Positions 33,150 through 41,400 of a stretch of DNA of 54,113 bases are shown in pieces. The position numbers and the translations under genes were made by a program. This DNA comes from a virus. Position 1 is the first letter of the stretch. Each line of letters begins with the position of its first letter. A model generated the notes under the pieces. The model was given only the letters and a program-made list of their open reading frames with translations, was not told the origin of the DNA and searched no databases. The DNA is taken from positions 1-54,113 of IMG/VR virus record IMGVR_UViG_3300021962_000141; one strand, written 5' to 3'.

Positions 33150-34087
33150 TTTTTATGTTTTCCTTGGACAGCTTCTACAACATACGTTTGTATTTCTGGA
33201 GTCATGGCCATGATAGATTCGTGTTTTCTATCAACTCTTTCATCCATAGTAATTCTAATAGGGCTATATTCTCTAGTTTCTTCGCCCATATCAAGCACAG
33301 TGAAAAGTTTACTGTCTGGGTATGATACATTGATCGGATATGTAGATCCGAATAACACAGTAGATGGTTTGTCAACGCAGTAGGCTAAATGTTGACCAAG
33401 ACTATCACAGCCTAGGAAATGATCAGCATATTTGATAATAGCTGCCCATTGACGCATAGAAACGTTCTCTGGCATAGCGATTTCATCTTTGAATTTTTCA
33501 TCAGTAAAGTCTATTTTAAATTCACTCATTAAGATCACGCCGTAGTCTTTTTCTTGAAGTTTTTTAATTAGGGCTTTGGTATCCTTGAATTCGATACTTC
33601 TAGAAGTAGGGTCGACTAGAGAATCATCAACTACTTGTATGCCTCTACCAAAAGGTTGGAATATAACGATCTTGCTTTTCTTCAGCTGTTTCTTAACATC
33701 ACCGATTAGCTTTCTTCCTGTAAGTAGCTCGTCCTTGCTTAAGACTAGGGTGGGTTTAGGTAAACTTCTTATACCTTTCTTATTAATCTCAATGTCAAAT
33801 GCCTGTGCTATTGAACACTGTTGGTTGTAATATTCCCAGATTCTGTAAGGTTCTGGACTCACGATATCTCGATTTTTAATCTTTTCTGCGAATAGATTTT
33901 TATGCCAAACATCGTAGGTGCGGCTGTCTAATGTAGGATGTCCTTTGAACACATCAGTGCCGCCTTCGCAGATTATGATAAAATCTTTATCGCCGGATTC
34001 TTTTTCGTATAATTCAAATGCGGGTATTGCACATAACATACGGCCCGCACCACCGTTTAGAAAAAATGCTTTAGAGCGTTGTTCCAT
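33146..34087 (-). CDS. GT9-family glycosyltransferase, heptosyltransferase-like
   Basis: This 313-residue protein resembles ADP-heptose:lipopolysaccharide heptosyltransferases (glycosyltransferase family 9, GT-B fold). The N-terminus has FFLNGGAGRMLCAIPAFELY, the acceptor-side motif of the family. The C-terminal half has IVIFQPFGR near 140 and the donor-site signature YADHFLGCDSLGQHLAY with D228 and H233, followed by KPSTVLFGSTYP (240-251). In heptosyltransferases the Asp-x-G/L-x-x-H element binds ADP-heptose. It is somewhat shorter than WaaC and WaaF (320-350 residues). TTGGAG is seven bases before the ATG. With the carbamoyltransferase it makes a two-gene operon. The donor is inferred from the family and from the ADP-heptose genes 12 kb away. 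Confidence 0.75.
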   Translation of the reverse strand: MEQRSKAFFLNGGAGRMLCAIPAFELYEKESGDKDFIIICEGGTDVFKGHPTLDSRTYDVWHKNLFAEKIKNRDIVSPEPYRIWEYYNQQCSIAQAFDIEINKKGIRSLPKPTLVLSKDELLTGRKLIGDVKKQLKKSKIVIFQPFGRGIQVVDDSLVDPTSRSIEFKDTKALIKKLQEKDYGVILMSEFKIDFTDEKFKDEIAMPENVSMRQWAAIIKYADHFLGCDSLGQHLAYCVDKPSTVLFGSTYPINVSYPDSKLFTVLDMGEETREYSPIRITMDERVDRKHESIMAMTPEIQTYVVEAVQGKHKK

Positions 34088-34103
34088 TTAAACTCCAAGA
34101 AAA

Positions 34104-34150
34104 TAGGTTCTGTCTTACTATGTATCACTACAATAATAACACAGAACCTA
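34104..34150. repeat. inverted repeat spanning the GT9 promoter and leader
   Basis: TAGGTTCTGT (34104-34113) and ACAGAACCTA (34141-34150) are perfect 10-bp inverted arms separated by 27 bases. The promoter-distal arm falls between the predicted -35 and -10 hexamers, the other inside the leader, as for an operator pair. A DNA-binding regulator site is plausible. Confidence 0.5.
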
Positions 34151-34162
34151 ATCTTGGTTCAA
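34133..34162 (-). promoter_or_regulatory. sigma70-like promoter of the GT9-carbamoyltransferase operon
   Basis: TTGAAC (34157-34162) and TATTAT (34133-34138) are 18 bases apart on the minus strand. No late octamer is present in this gap. Start is predicted near 34126, giving a leader of nearly 40 bases that includes TTGGAG. Confidence 0.5.
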
Positions 34163-34169
34163 TGGTTTT

Positions 34170-34817
34170 TTAATAATATGTTGGTATATTATTTGAAAAT
34201 GGGATTTTCCAATGATCGATTCCTGCGTATCGTCTTTCCAAATCACGCAACCATGCTACATGTTCTTCAAGTGCTTCGCGATCCTCGTCTGAGTAGTCGT
34301 TAGCCTGTAGACTCTGTTCAATCTGATTAGCCATTCTTAGATAATTTTCAATCATGCTTGCTTTGGTTACAGCATGTAATCTGTATTCAGGACCAACAAA
34401 TTGATTGTTAACATATTTTAATGACTGACCATAAAAACATTGTCCGATCGCTCCTGTGTTATCATCGTAATGATATTCATAGGACCATGTGTTACCGTCG
34501 GCATCTGTTAGATTATCTACGAAGTTTGGGACTTCCCCTGTTTCGTAGCTGTGTAAAAGATAGGCCGCAGCGAACGGATGTTGACCGGCATCAATCTTAT
34601 AAAAAGTAGTTGCTGGATCGTCGTCTGTAAGATTATCAAAATCTAATTCAGCTTCGGTTTCTCCGCGTCTAGCAACGTATTTGATTTCGCCTGTTGCGTC
34701 GATAACACAGATAGCGAAATAACGCGGACCTGTGTAGACCGCATTCTGTACCTTGTTTAGAGCCGTGGTGTTTTTGTATGGCTCATCTGGTAGTAAAAAT
34801 GTAAAATTTTTTCTCAT
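34170..34817 (-). CDS. protein of unknown function next to the Cys-rich genes
   Basis: This 215-residue protein begins MRKNFTFLLPDEPYKNTT and looks like a soluble alpha/beta protein. Residues 1-130 contain strands such as RYFAICVIDATGEIKYVAR and many aromatic residues. Residues 145-200 are helical (KASMIENYLRMANQIEQSL, DREALEEHVAWLRDLERRY), and the C-terminus ends WKIPFSNNIPTYY. There is no signal peptide and only two cysteines, in contrast to the next genes. It has a late octamer and AGAGGAAG before the ATG, so it belongs to the late region. A role as chaperone or adaptor for the neighbouring Cys-rich fibres is possible from position only. Confidence 0.62.
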   Translation of the reverse strand: MRKNFTFLLPDEPYKNTTALNKVQNAVYTGPRYFAICVIDATGEIKYVARRGETEAELDFDNLTDDDPATTFYKIDAGQHPFAAAYLLHSYETGEVPNFVDNLTDADGNTWSYEYHYDDNTGAIGQCFYGQSLKYVNNQFVGPEYRLHAVTKASMIENYLRMANQIEQSLQANDYSDEDREALEEHVAWLRDLERRYAGIDHWKIPFSNNIPTYY

Positions 34818-34833
34818 AATCTTCCTCTAACAC

Positions 34834-34841
34834 TATTTATG
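34834..34841 (-). promoter_or_regulatory. T4-type late promoter for the 215-residue gene
   Basis: CATAAATA on the minus strand, 16 bases before the ATG at 34817. The octamer overlaps the end of the first Cys-rich gene. The leader contains AGAGGAAG. Confidence 0.65.
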
Positions 34842-35805
34842 TAAAGAATCTAATTCTAACAGCACCCCAGCCGCCACGACCAGCATGGTCACGAACGCCT
34901 GGACATGGGCTAGTTGGATATCCGCCAGTTGCTGGGGGAGCATAGTGCATACATCCCTGCATCTCGTAACATCCGCATTTTCTATCTGATCTCCAGCAAT
35001 AGTTATGTCCGATACCCATTGTAGGTGATCTACGCATCGCAGAGAACGCATTTGTTAACTGCATCAATGGTTGACCTGACCAGTTTGAATGTCTGTTGTC
35101 ATCTTCTGCTCCGAACGCTGCTACGTTGTTTGCTCCGCAGCTATAAAATCCTGCAGGCGATGCTACGTGATATTGGAAACAGCAAGGACATTGTGGCAAG
35201 CAGCCAAAGAATACAGAACAACTAAAGTGACCGCAACAGTTTACATCGCCGCCGTAGCTACAAGCAATCCATATACCGTTGAAATAGTTACAGATGATAC
35301 CGCAGTTGTCGTTAAATGGCCCTGTATAGCAATGACTTTGGTTTACAAAACAACAGAACAATGATGTTCCTGTCGAACACATACCGCGGCCACCTGCTCC
35401 ACCTTGGGCACAGATACAACTGTTTTGTGTATTGTTACAGGCTGTCCAACATACCTGTGTTGGGTCCGAACAGCCTCTAAAACATAATGCTGAACTGTTG
35501 CCACAGCTATTACCAATTGTGCCTCTAACAAAATCGCCTGTGCTAACACAGATAGTTTTCTTCGAATACGCACCGGCGTTTCCTGGAGTACCTCCACCGC
35601 AGCAACACATCTGAGCACCTGACCCACCAGCACCCCAAACTTCTATGACCGCTTTACCGGTCGACGGAGGGTTCCAACAAAATCCGTTACAGAAATTTGT
35701 GTACATGGTACCGGGAGTAAAAACATAGATCCTTCCGGTTTCTAAATTTTCTTCTACTCTACCAGTAGTTCTAGATCTAACTAAGTTTTGAAACGATGTA
35801 GGCAT
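34837..35805 (-). CDS. Cys-rich glycine-rich virion protein, paralogue 1
   Basis: This 322-residue protein has about 33 cysteines (10%). It begins MPTSFQNLVRS, followed by a strand ending RIYVFTPG and a glycine-rich core IEVWGAGGSG with CCCGGG, of the kind seen in phage tail-fibre tips. CFRGCSDP, CSTGTSLFCC, NCGIICNY and HVASPAGFYSC mark cysteine blocks shared by all three paralogues. The C-terminus DHAGRGGWGAVRIRF is also shared. The start is taken at the MPTSF position that the paralogues share, 102 bases inside a longer frame. Disulfides could form only outside the cytoplasm or on mature virions. Metal binding is an alternative. The function is unknown. Confidence 0.78.
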   Translation of the reverse strand: MPTSFQNLVRSRTTGRVEENLETGRIYVFTPGTMYTNFCNGFCWNPPSTGKAVIEVWGAGGSGAQMCCCGGGTPGNAGAYSKKTICVSTGDFVRGTIGNSCGNSSALCFRGCSDPTQVCWTACNNTQNSCICAQGGAGGRGMCSTGTSLFCCFVNQSHCYTGPFNDNCGIICNYFNGIWIACSYGGDVNCCGHFSCSVFFGCLPQCPCCFQYHVASPAGFYSCGANNVAAFGAEDDNRHSNWSGQPLMQLTNAFSAMRRSPTMGIGHNYCWRSDRKCGCYEMQGCMHYAPPATGGYPTSPCPGVRDHAGRGGWGAVRIRFFT

Positions 35806-35816
35806 TATTTTATCTC

Positions 35817-36812
35817 TTATAAGTCTCTTACTGTACCATCTTGTACGAATCTGATACGGATAGCACCATGGCCTCCACGATAAGCATGATCTCGAACGTC
35901 GGGACATGGAAATGGTGGCAGGCCTGGAAATCCGGGCGGAACAAATTGAACACAGCCGTTGCCGTCGTAACAGCCGCAGGTTCTGCTACCAGTCCAACAC
36001 GAGTGAGCGGGATTAAGTCCCATGCCAGGTTGTCGACCAGCTACGTTCAGACCATACAGAAATCCGTTTAGAGCCATCCCACTCCAGTTAGAATGTCCGC
36101 TGTCACCTTCGTTGGTATAGGTAATTTCTCCACCGCAGTCGGAATAATATCCTGGAGGAGTTGCCACGTGGAATATTGTTGAACACGGACAACTAGGTGT
36201 ACAGCCAAAAAAGCTAGCACGACTAAATCCGCCTCTTGAATTTACATCGCCGCCAAACGCATCAGCACAACAGGAAGCTGTGGCACTACCATAATTACAG
36301 ATAATACCGCAGTTAGCGTTAAATGGTCCTGTGCCGCAGAAGCCTGCAGCATAAAAACAGCACCACAAGGATGTTCCTGTTGAACAATAAGTTGTTCCTC
36401 CACGGCCGCCTTGGGCACACATACATCCGTTTGTAGTTGTTGATCTCCAACATACACCAGTTGCTTCTGAGCAACCCCTAAAGCATAAATCGTTTGAGTT
36501 ACCGCAACTGAAGCCGACCGATCCTGTGATCAAGCAGCCCGAAGCTACACAGATAGTTTTCTTCGAATACGCACCAGGGTTTCCTGGGATTCCTCCACCG
36601 CAACAGCACATTTTAGCACCCGAACCACCAGCACCCCAAATTTCGATAGTTGCGATACCGTTACCTGGTGATACCCAGCAAACTTCCCCGCACATTTTAG
36701 TACGGACGTTACCGTGAGTGTAGGCCCAAATACGACCTTGCTCGAGATTTTCTTCTTCGTAGGCAATAAACGGTAATTTTGCTTGGACAAGACCTTTAAA
36801 TGATGTTGGCAT
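35817..36812 (-). CDS. Cys-rich glycine-rich virion protein, paralogue 2
   Basis: This 331-residue protein has about 30 cysteines and the same plan as its neighbours: MPTSFKGLVQA at the start, RIWAYTHG, IEIWGAGGSGAKMCCCGGG, SKKTICVASG, CFRGCSEA, CAQGGRGG, CSTGTSLWCC, NCGIICNY, FFGCTPSCPC, HVATPPGYYSDCGG, and DHAYRGGHGAIRIRF near the end, with an extra tail of ten residues. Cys positions are mostly conserved with paralogues 1 and 3 while intervening residues vary, as expected for a disulfide or metal scaffold with a diversified surface. AAGGA precedes the ATG by seven bases. It is the middle gene of the tandem triplet. Confidence 0.78.
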   Translation of the reverse strand: MPTSFKGLVQAKLPFIAYEEENLEQGRIWAYTHGNVRTKMCGEVCWVSPGNGIATIEIWGAGGSGAKMCCCGGGIPGNPGAYSKKTICVASGCLITGSVGFSCGNSNDLCFRGCSEATGVCWRSTTTNGCMCAQGGRGGTTYCSTGTSLWCCFYAAGFCGTGPFNANCGIICNYGSATASCCADAFGGDVNSRGGFSRASFFGCTPSCPCSTIFHVATPPGYYSDCGGEITYTNEGDSGHSNWSGMALNGFLYGLNVAGRQPGMGLNPAHSCWTGSRTCGCYDGNGCVQFVPPGFPGLPPFPCPDVRDHAYRGGHGAIRIRFVQDGTVRDL

Positions 36813-36813
36813 C

Positions 36814-37782
36814 TTATTGTCCTTCTATAAATCTAATACGGATAGCACCGTGTCCGCCACGTCGAGCGTGGTCTCTAACATCGCCACATGGATGAGGTGC
36901 CATTCCTGGATATCCTGGTCCTACATAAGTGTAGCAACCTTCGTTTTCGTAACAGCCGCAGCCGCCTCCAAACCCCCAACAATAGGCCCATGGGATGCCG
37001 TGTGTTGGTTGGCGCGACTGTGCGTTTAGTGCTGATTGATGTTGGTGAGCACCTTGGCCCGACCAGTTTGAAAATTCATTGTTGTTTTCTGTACCAAATA
37101 CCACAACGCCGCCGCATTTAGATACGTACCCTGGAGGTGTTGCCACATGATAGGTATAAGAACAAATACATGGACCTTGGCATCCTAAGAATGCTGTACA
37201 TGAAAATCCGCCGCAGCGATTAACGTCGCCGCCGTAACCGCAGGCGATCCAGATGCCGCCAAAATAATTACAGATTGTTCCGCAGTTGTCGTTGTATGGT
37301 CCACGAGCACAGTAGCCGTTGGCAGCAAAACAACAATATAATGATGATCCTGTAGTACAGAAACTTCTACCACCTGCTCCACCTTGAGCACACATACAGC
37401 CCGAAGCACCGCAGTTTCCTGTCCATGTTACTCCAGTTGGATCTGAGCAGCCTCGGAAACAGATAGCATCTGCGTTACCACAGCTCAGGCCTACTGCTCC
37501 GCAGATATAACAGCCTGATTCGACTTTTATTGCTTTTTTAGAATAAGCACCTGCGTTGCCAGGAAGACCGCCACCGCAGCAGCACATTTTAGCACCGGAT
37601 CCTCCAGCACCCCAAATTTCAATGACTGCTGTACCTCTTGCGGGTGCTTTCCAACAGATCTGATAGTTGGTATAGTTACTGCCCGGAGTAAAGACCCAGA
37701 TGCGACCACGCTCGAGGTGTTCCTCAGTAGCGTAGATCCCGTCTCCTTTGATCGATACTAGATTTCTAAATGATGTCGGCAT
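36814..37782 (-). CDS. Cys-rich glycine-rich virion protein, paralogue 3
   Basis: This 322-residue protein has about 30 cysteines. It shares MPTSFRNLVS, RIWVFTPG, IEIWGAGGSGAKMCCCGGG, SCGNADAICFRGCSDP, CAQGGAGG, NDNCGTICNYFGG, GYGGDVNRCGGFSC, HVATPPGYVSKCGG and DHARRGGHGAIRIRF with the two other copies. AGGAAG precedes the ATG. It is first in transcription order of the triplet and follows a small beta-rich gene by 20 bases. The WGAGGSG motif is known from glycine-rich phage fibre domains, so an adhesin or fibre-tip role is the most likely reading. Confidence 0.78.
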   Translation of the reverse strand: MPTSFRNLVSIKGDGIYATEEHLERGRIWVFTPGSNYTNYQICWKAPARGTAVIEIWGAGGSGAKMCCCGGGLPGNAGAYSKKAIKVESGCYICGAVGLSCGNADAICFRGCSDPTGVTWTGNCGASGCMCAQGGAGGRSFCTTGSSLYCCFAANGYCARGPYNDNCGTICNYFGGIWIACGYGGDVNRCGGFSCTAFLGCQGPCICSYTYHVATPPGYVSKCGGVVVFGTENNNEFSNWSGQGAHQHQSALNAQSRQPTHGIPWAYCWGFGGGCGCYENEGCYTYVGPGYPGMAPHPCGDVRDHARRGGHGAIRIRFIEGQ

Positions 37783-37802
37783 GTTTCTTCCTGTTTAAAT
37801 CA

Positions 37803-38135
37803 TCAAGCAGATGATACTACCCATCCGTAGGTAGAACCTGTGTATACTAAAGTAATGATCGAACCATTAACGTCGATGGTTAAATCGTCGCTGATGTTTT
37901 GAATTTTAGCACCGTTTCTCCCTACCGTGATATTGTTGGTAGCTGCTACACCGCCGATATCGATAATCTGTATCGTATCGTTGAGTAGTAGCGTAGAAAC
38001 GTTTGGTAGTGTGATTGTAAAAGCACCGCCACCGCTGTTAGCTAAAATGCGATCATTGACTGAAGCATTGAAGGCCGCAGAAACTTCACGAATAACGTTA
38101 TTCGCTGTGCCTGTTGTTGTGATATATCGTCCCAT
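37803..38135 (-). CDS. small beta-rich structural protein
   Basis: This 110-residue protein starts MGRYITTTGTANNVI and is made of short beta strands (GGGAFTITLPNVSTLLLNDTI, NNITVGRNGAKIQN, GSIITLVYTGSTYGWVV). This pattern is common in trimeric phage fibre heads and small decoration proteins. There are no Cys residues, unlike the next three genes. AGGGGAT precedes the ATG and a late octamer lies 20 bases upstream. It probably belongs to the same virion appendage set as the Cys-rich proteins. Confidence 0.65.
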   Translation of the reverse strand: MGRYITTTGTANNVIREVSAAFNASVNDRILANSGGGAFTITLPNVSTLLLNDTIQIIDIGGVAATNNITVGRNGAKIQNISDDLTIDVNGSIITLVYTGSTYGWVVSSA

Positions 38136-38155
38136 GTAAATCCCCTGTCAATGTA

Positions 38156-38163
38156 TATTTATG
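38156..38163 (-). promoter_or_regulatory. T4-type late promoter for the small structural gene and Cys-rich cluster
   Basis: CATAAATA on the minus strand overlaps the TAA stop of the 106-residue gene, 20 bases before the ATG at 38135. The leader holds AGGGGAT. No terminator is seen until past the Cys-rich genes, so it may drive all of them. Confidence 0.7.
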
Positions 38164-38479
38164 CTGTCGGTGTTTCTATGCCGAACGCTACAGCACTGAC
38201 GTTGGCTGCACTAGAGTAAACTACTAGTAATCTGCCTGCGTCCATAACAATACCTGTGCGTTCTAGAACACCCTTGCCCAATACTTCTGTGTCGTATTCG
38301 ATCCATTCTGCTGCTGTGGGCGTTGCAGCAGCTGATACAGCTACTCTAATAGCAACCGCTTGGTTGCCTCGATTACAGATCGATAAAGTAACCACTGAAA
38401 ATGTGTCAGAGGGCACTGTATAAACTGTTGTATTTGTAGCTGCTGCTAGATCGTTAGCACCTAATCTACCTGTTGCCAT
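38159..38479 (-). CDS. small virion protein of unknown function
   Basis: This 106-residue protein is a probable beta-sandwich: MATGRLGANDLAAATNTTVY, VTLSICNRGNQAVAIRVAV, EWIEYDTEVLGKGVLERTGI and LLVVYSSAANVSAVAFGIE look like strands of one domain. The pattern resembles small immunoglobulin-like or fibre-attachment proteins found beside tail-fibre genes of marine T4-like phages, and it is similar in plan to the 109-residue protein at 50600. GGAG precedes the ATG by eight bases. It starts 12 bases after the giant fibre gene. Confidence 0.62.
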   Translation of the reverse strand: MATGRLGANDLAAATNTTVYTVPSDTFSVVTLSICNRGNQAVAIRVAVSAAATPTAAEWIEYDTEVLGKGVLERTGIVMDAGRLLVVYSSAANVSAVAFGIETPTA

Positions 38480-38491
38480 TTAGTATCTCCA

Positions 38492-41400
38492 TTAACTATG
38501 TAAAAATAAGTTCATAGCTACTGGGACTCCATTAATACCGCCAATGAAATTCATCGGAGCTGTAACGTTGATACGGCCCCCTGTGGTAGTAGTAATGTAG
38601 TCGCTAGCTACAAATATCTGTCCTGCTGTGAGAGTATTTACGTTCAAGGTACTTGAACCAGAGCCAATTTGTGAAGCAATATAGGCTTTGATAGCTCTCT
38701 GAGTAGGAATAACTGAATCTGAATCCTGTGTAAAGAACGGATCTGTACTGAATTCAGTAACTGTAGCACCCCCTGTGCCCAATTCAACAGAGCCCAAGCT
38801 GAGCTCTTGTAGACCTGCGATATTAAACGCATCTGCGTTTAGTGTAGCAGTACCTGTACTCTGTTCAACTGTAAACAGACCGCCGACTCGGAAGTTACCG
38901 TCTTGGTCAGTTGAAGTATAGAATACTCGTCCACCGTTGCTTTCAACGGTTTCATTTGCCGGGATAGGATCAATCAACGGTAAATTTGGATAGTTAGTGC
39001 TGGTAAAATTACCTGTACCTATATCCAAGAAGTCGTGTCCTGTCAGTCGAACCTGTGAATATCTGATCCTAATTTCGAAAGGATCCTCATGCGGAACTGC
39101 TTCTGGGATCTCAATTGGAGGACTTACCTGTAATCTAGCTGTATAAGGTCCTGCTCCTAGTAGTTGTGTAACAGTAACTAATTTATAAAATTGTCCAGGC
39201 AAACTAGTAAATTCTACGTTTGATCCTGGTACCGGTATAGAATATAATCCCTTAACGTCAACATAGCTGCCATTTTGGAATAGATCGGCGTAGCCGTCTC
39301 CGACAACAGAACCTGTAGCCACTTCCCAATCAGCACCTCTGGTGATAAATGTTGGGTTAGCCAGTACACCGTTGCCTACACGCACAGTATGTGGTGCTTC
39401 GTAGGTATTGTTTGGATCTGTGACTGTCACTGCCGGTGGTGTAACAGAGCTATATCCGCTGCCTGGCTCAACAACTCTAAACTCTACGATCTTAGTGTCA
39501 GCGATTCTAGCACGTACATACGCACGAGTTCCTGTGACCAACGCTGAAGGTGCTGCCGAAGTGTTTGTAATTACCCAAAGTGGGGACCTATTAGGATTAC
39601 CAAATATTGGTCTTCCTGTGGTAGTAAACGCTGCAGTTCCCTGTGTCCAAGTTATACCGTCTTGTGATTTATAATGTGCTGCTGAAGAACCATTACTAGT
39701 AGCTACGAAAGTACCTTGTCCGTAGCCAACTTCGTCAGCGGTAGAAACGGTCGCCGCTATAGTCCATGTAGTTCCATTATTGCTTATTGCCACAGCTCCG
39801 CCTGTTGACAATGCTACAAAAATGTTATTTCCGAATGCAACGCTGTTCCAATTAGCAACTGCCGGAATTGTTGATGCTGTCCAAGTTATTCCGTCTAAGC
39901 TATATGCCGCAGTCACAGAACCGGGAGCAGTATCTGTAGAAACAGCCATGAACCGACCTTTACCATAGGTAATGCTAGGCCAGTTTGTTTTAGTTGGAAG
40001 AGGATTAGCACCGTTCGCCCAGGTTGTTCCATTTGTTGATACGATAGGTGTTGCTGAGTCTGATCTAACTGCGACAAATCTGCCGCCACCAAATGCTATA
40101 GATGTCACAGCACTGGTCTGAGGTAAGTTTGAAGCAGTCCAAGTTACACCGCCATCTATACTGTAGGCAGCGGTAGTTGTTCCTGTTGAACCTAATGCTA
40201 CCACATAAGATACATTGCTGATATCTCCAGCTGCTATCGCTGTCCATACTGCGGTTGTTGGCAATGTTGAAGTAGACCATGTAAGACCGTCAGTTGAATA
40301 ATAAGCAGTATTGCTCGAAGCTGCTGGCAATAATACAAAGTTACCACCGCGTCCTTTTCCTTCATAAGAGAAAGTTAATATTTCTCCCACGACTAGTCCT
40401 GGAGTCGAGTCAACTGTTTCTATTCGAATTCTCAAATCATTGCTCGGAGTAGCACCACCTAGTGATGTACCGAGAATCGTTAATAGATCATTGTTGGCAT
40501 AATCCTGTCCTGCTTGATTTAGGGTAACTGTATAAGTCTGCCCATTTCTAGTGATATTAAATGTAGCTCCGGTACCAGCACCGCCGGACGCAGAAATGTT
40601 AGTAAATGTCTCTCTAACATTAGCATATACAGCATCAGATGTTCCACCCGATGGTCCGCCAGTGACTGCTGGAGAACTTTCAGTAGGTGCTGCTACAGTA
40701 ACTCTAGGTTCGATGATATACAATGATGATGGATCAGGTGCTACTATAGTAGTTCCAGGAATAACATGTTCCCAACCTGCGGTACCTGTTGATTCTTTAT
40801 AAACACCTGCTAGTTTAGAACCAGCATTATAGGTATTGATATAACCATATTGACCTACGCCAGTACCAGACTGTATGTAAATCCTCATGCCGATATAAGC
40901 AGAACTAGTTTGATCGTCTGTGGCTGCTAGCGTGATTGATGATGTTGTACCACTTTGAGCTACGTTTTCTGAACTTAGATAATCTAGTCCACCAAATTGT
41001 CCAGAGCTGTCGTCGTTGTCTAATAATCTTACTTCAAATACGCCGCCGTCTCGGACTTCGTCGCCCACTGTGGTAAATGAAGTTCCTGGTCCGTTGAATG
41101 TAAATGCACCTCCGGTATAGTCTATACCAGCGTTTTCAAATTCCACTCGTTGTACTTCTTGTCCGCTGGTCAGTACTTTAGTAATTAACGCTTCTTCATA
41201 ACGGTTGTTAACTATACCGGTGATTGCTGTTTCAGTAGCATCCACACCTTCAGCTACACAACCGAAGGTACCGTACGATGAGTTACCATTAGTAGCACGT
41301 ATCTTACCACCATCTTCGGCTAGATAACCAATATGACCGTAATATGAGAACACAGAAACAAGTTCTGTCCTTCCTAGGTTTGTACACCATACGCCAATAC

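Noticed and set aside
35806-35907. A start at 35907 for the first Cys-rich protein
   Set aside because: The two paralogues start with MPTSF, which matches 35805; the added residues are the reverse-frame image of the upstream gene end.
34837-37782. A diversity-generating retroelement behind the variable Cys-rich triplet
   Set aside because: No reverse transcriptase gene or template repeat with adenine-specific changes is visible in the window.
34837-37782. The glycine-rich proteins as collagen-like repeats
   Set aside because: Gly residues are not in a Gly-x-y register; the pattern is WGAGGSG plus cysteine blocks.
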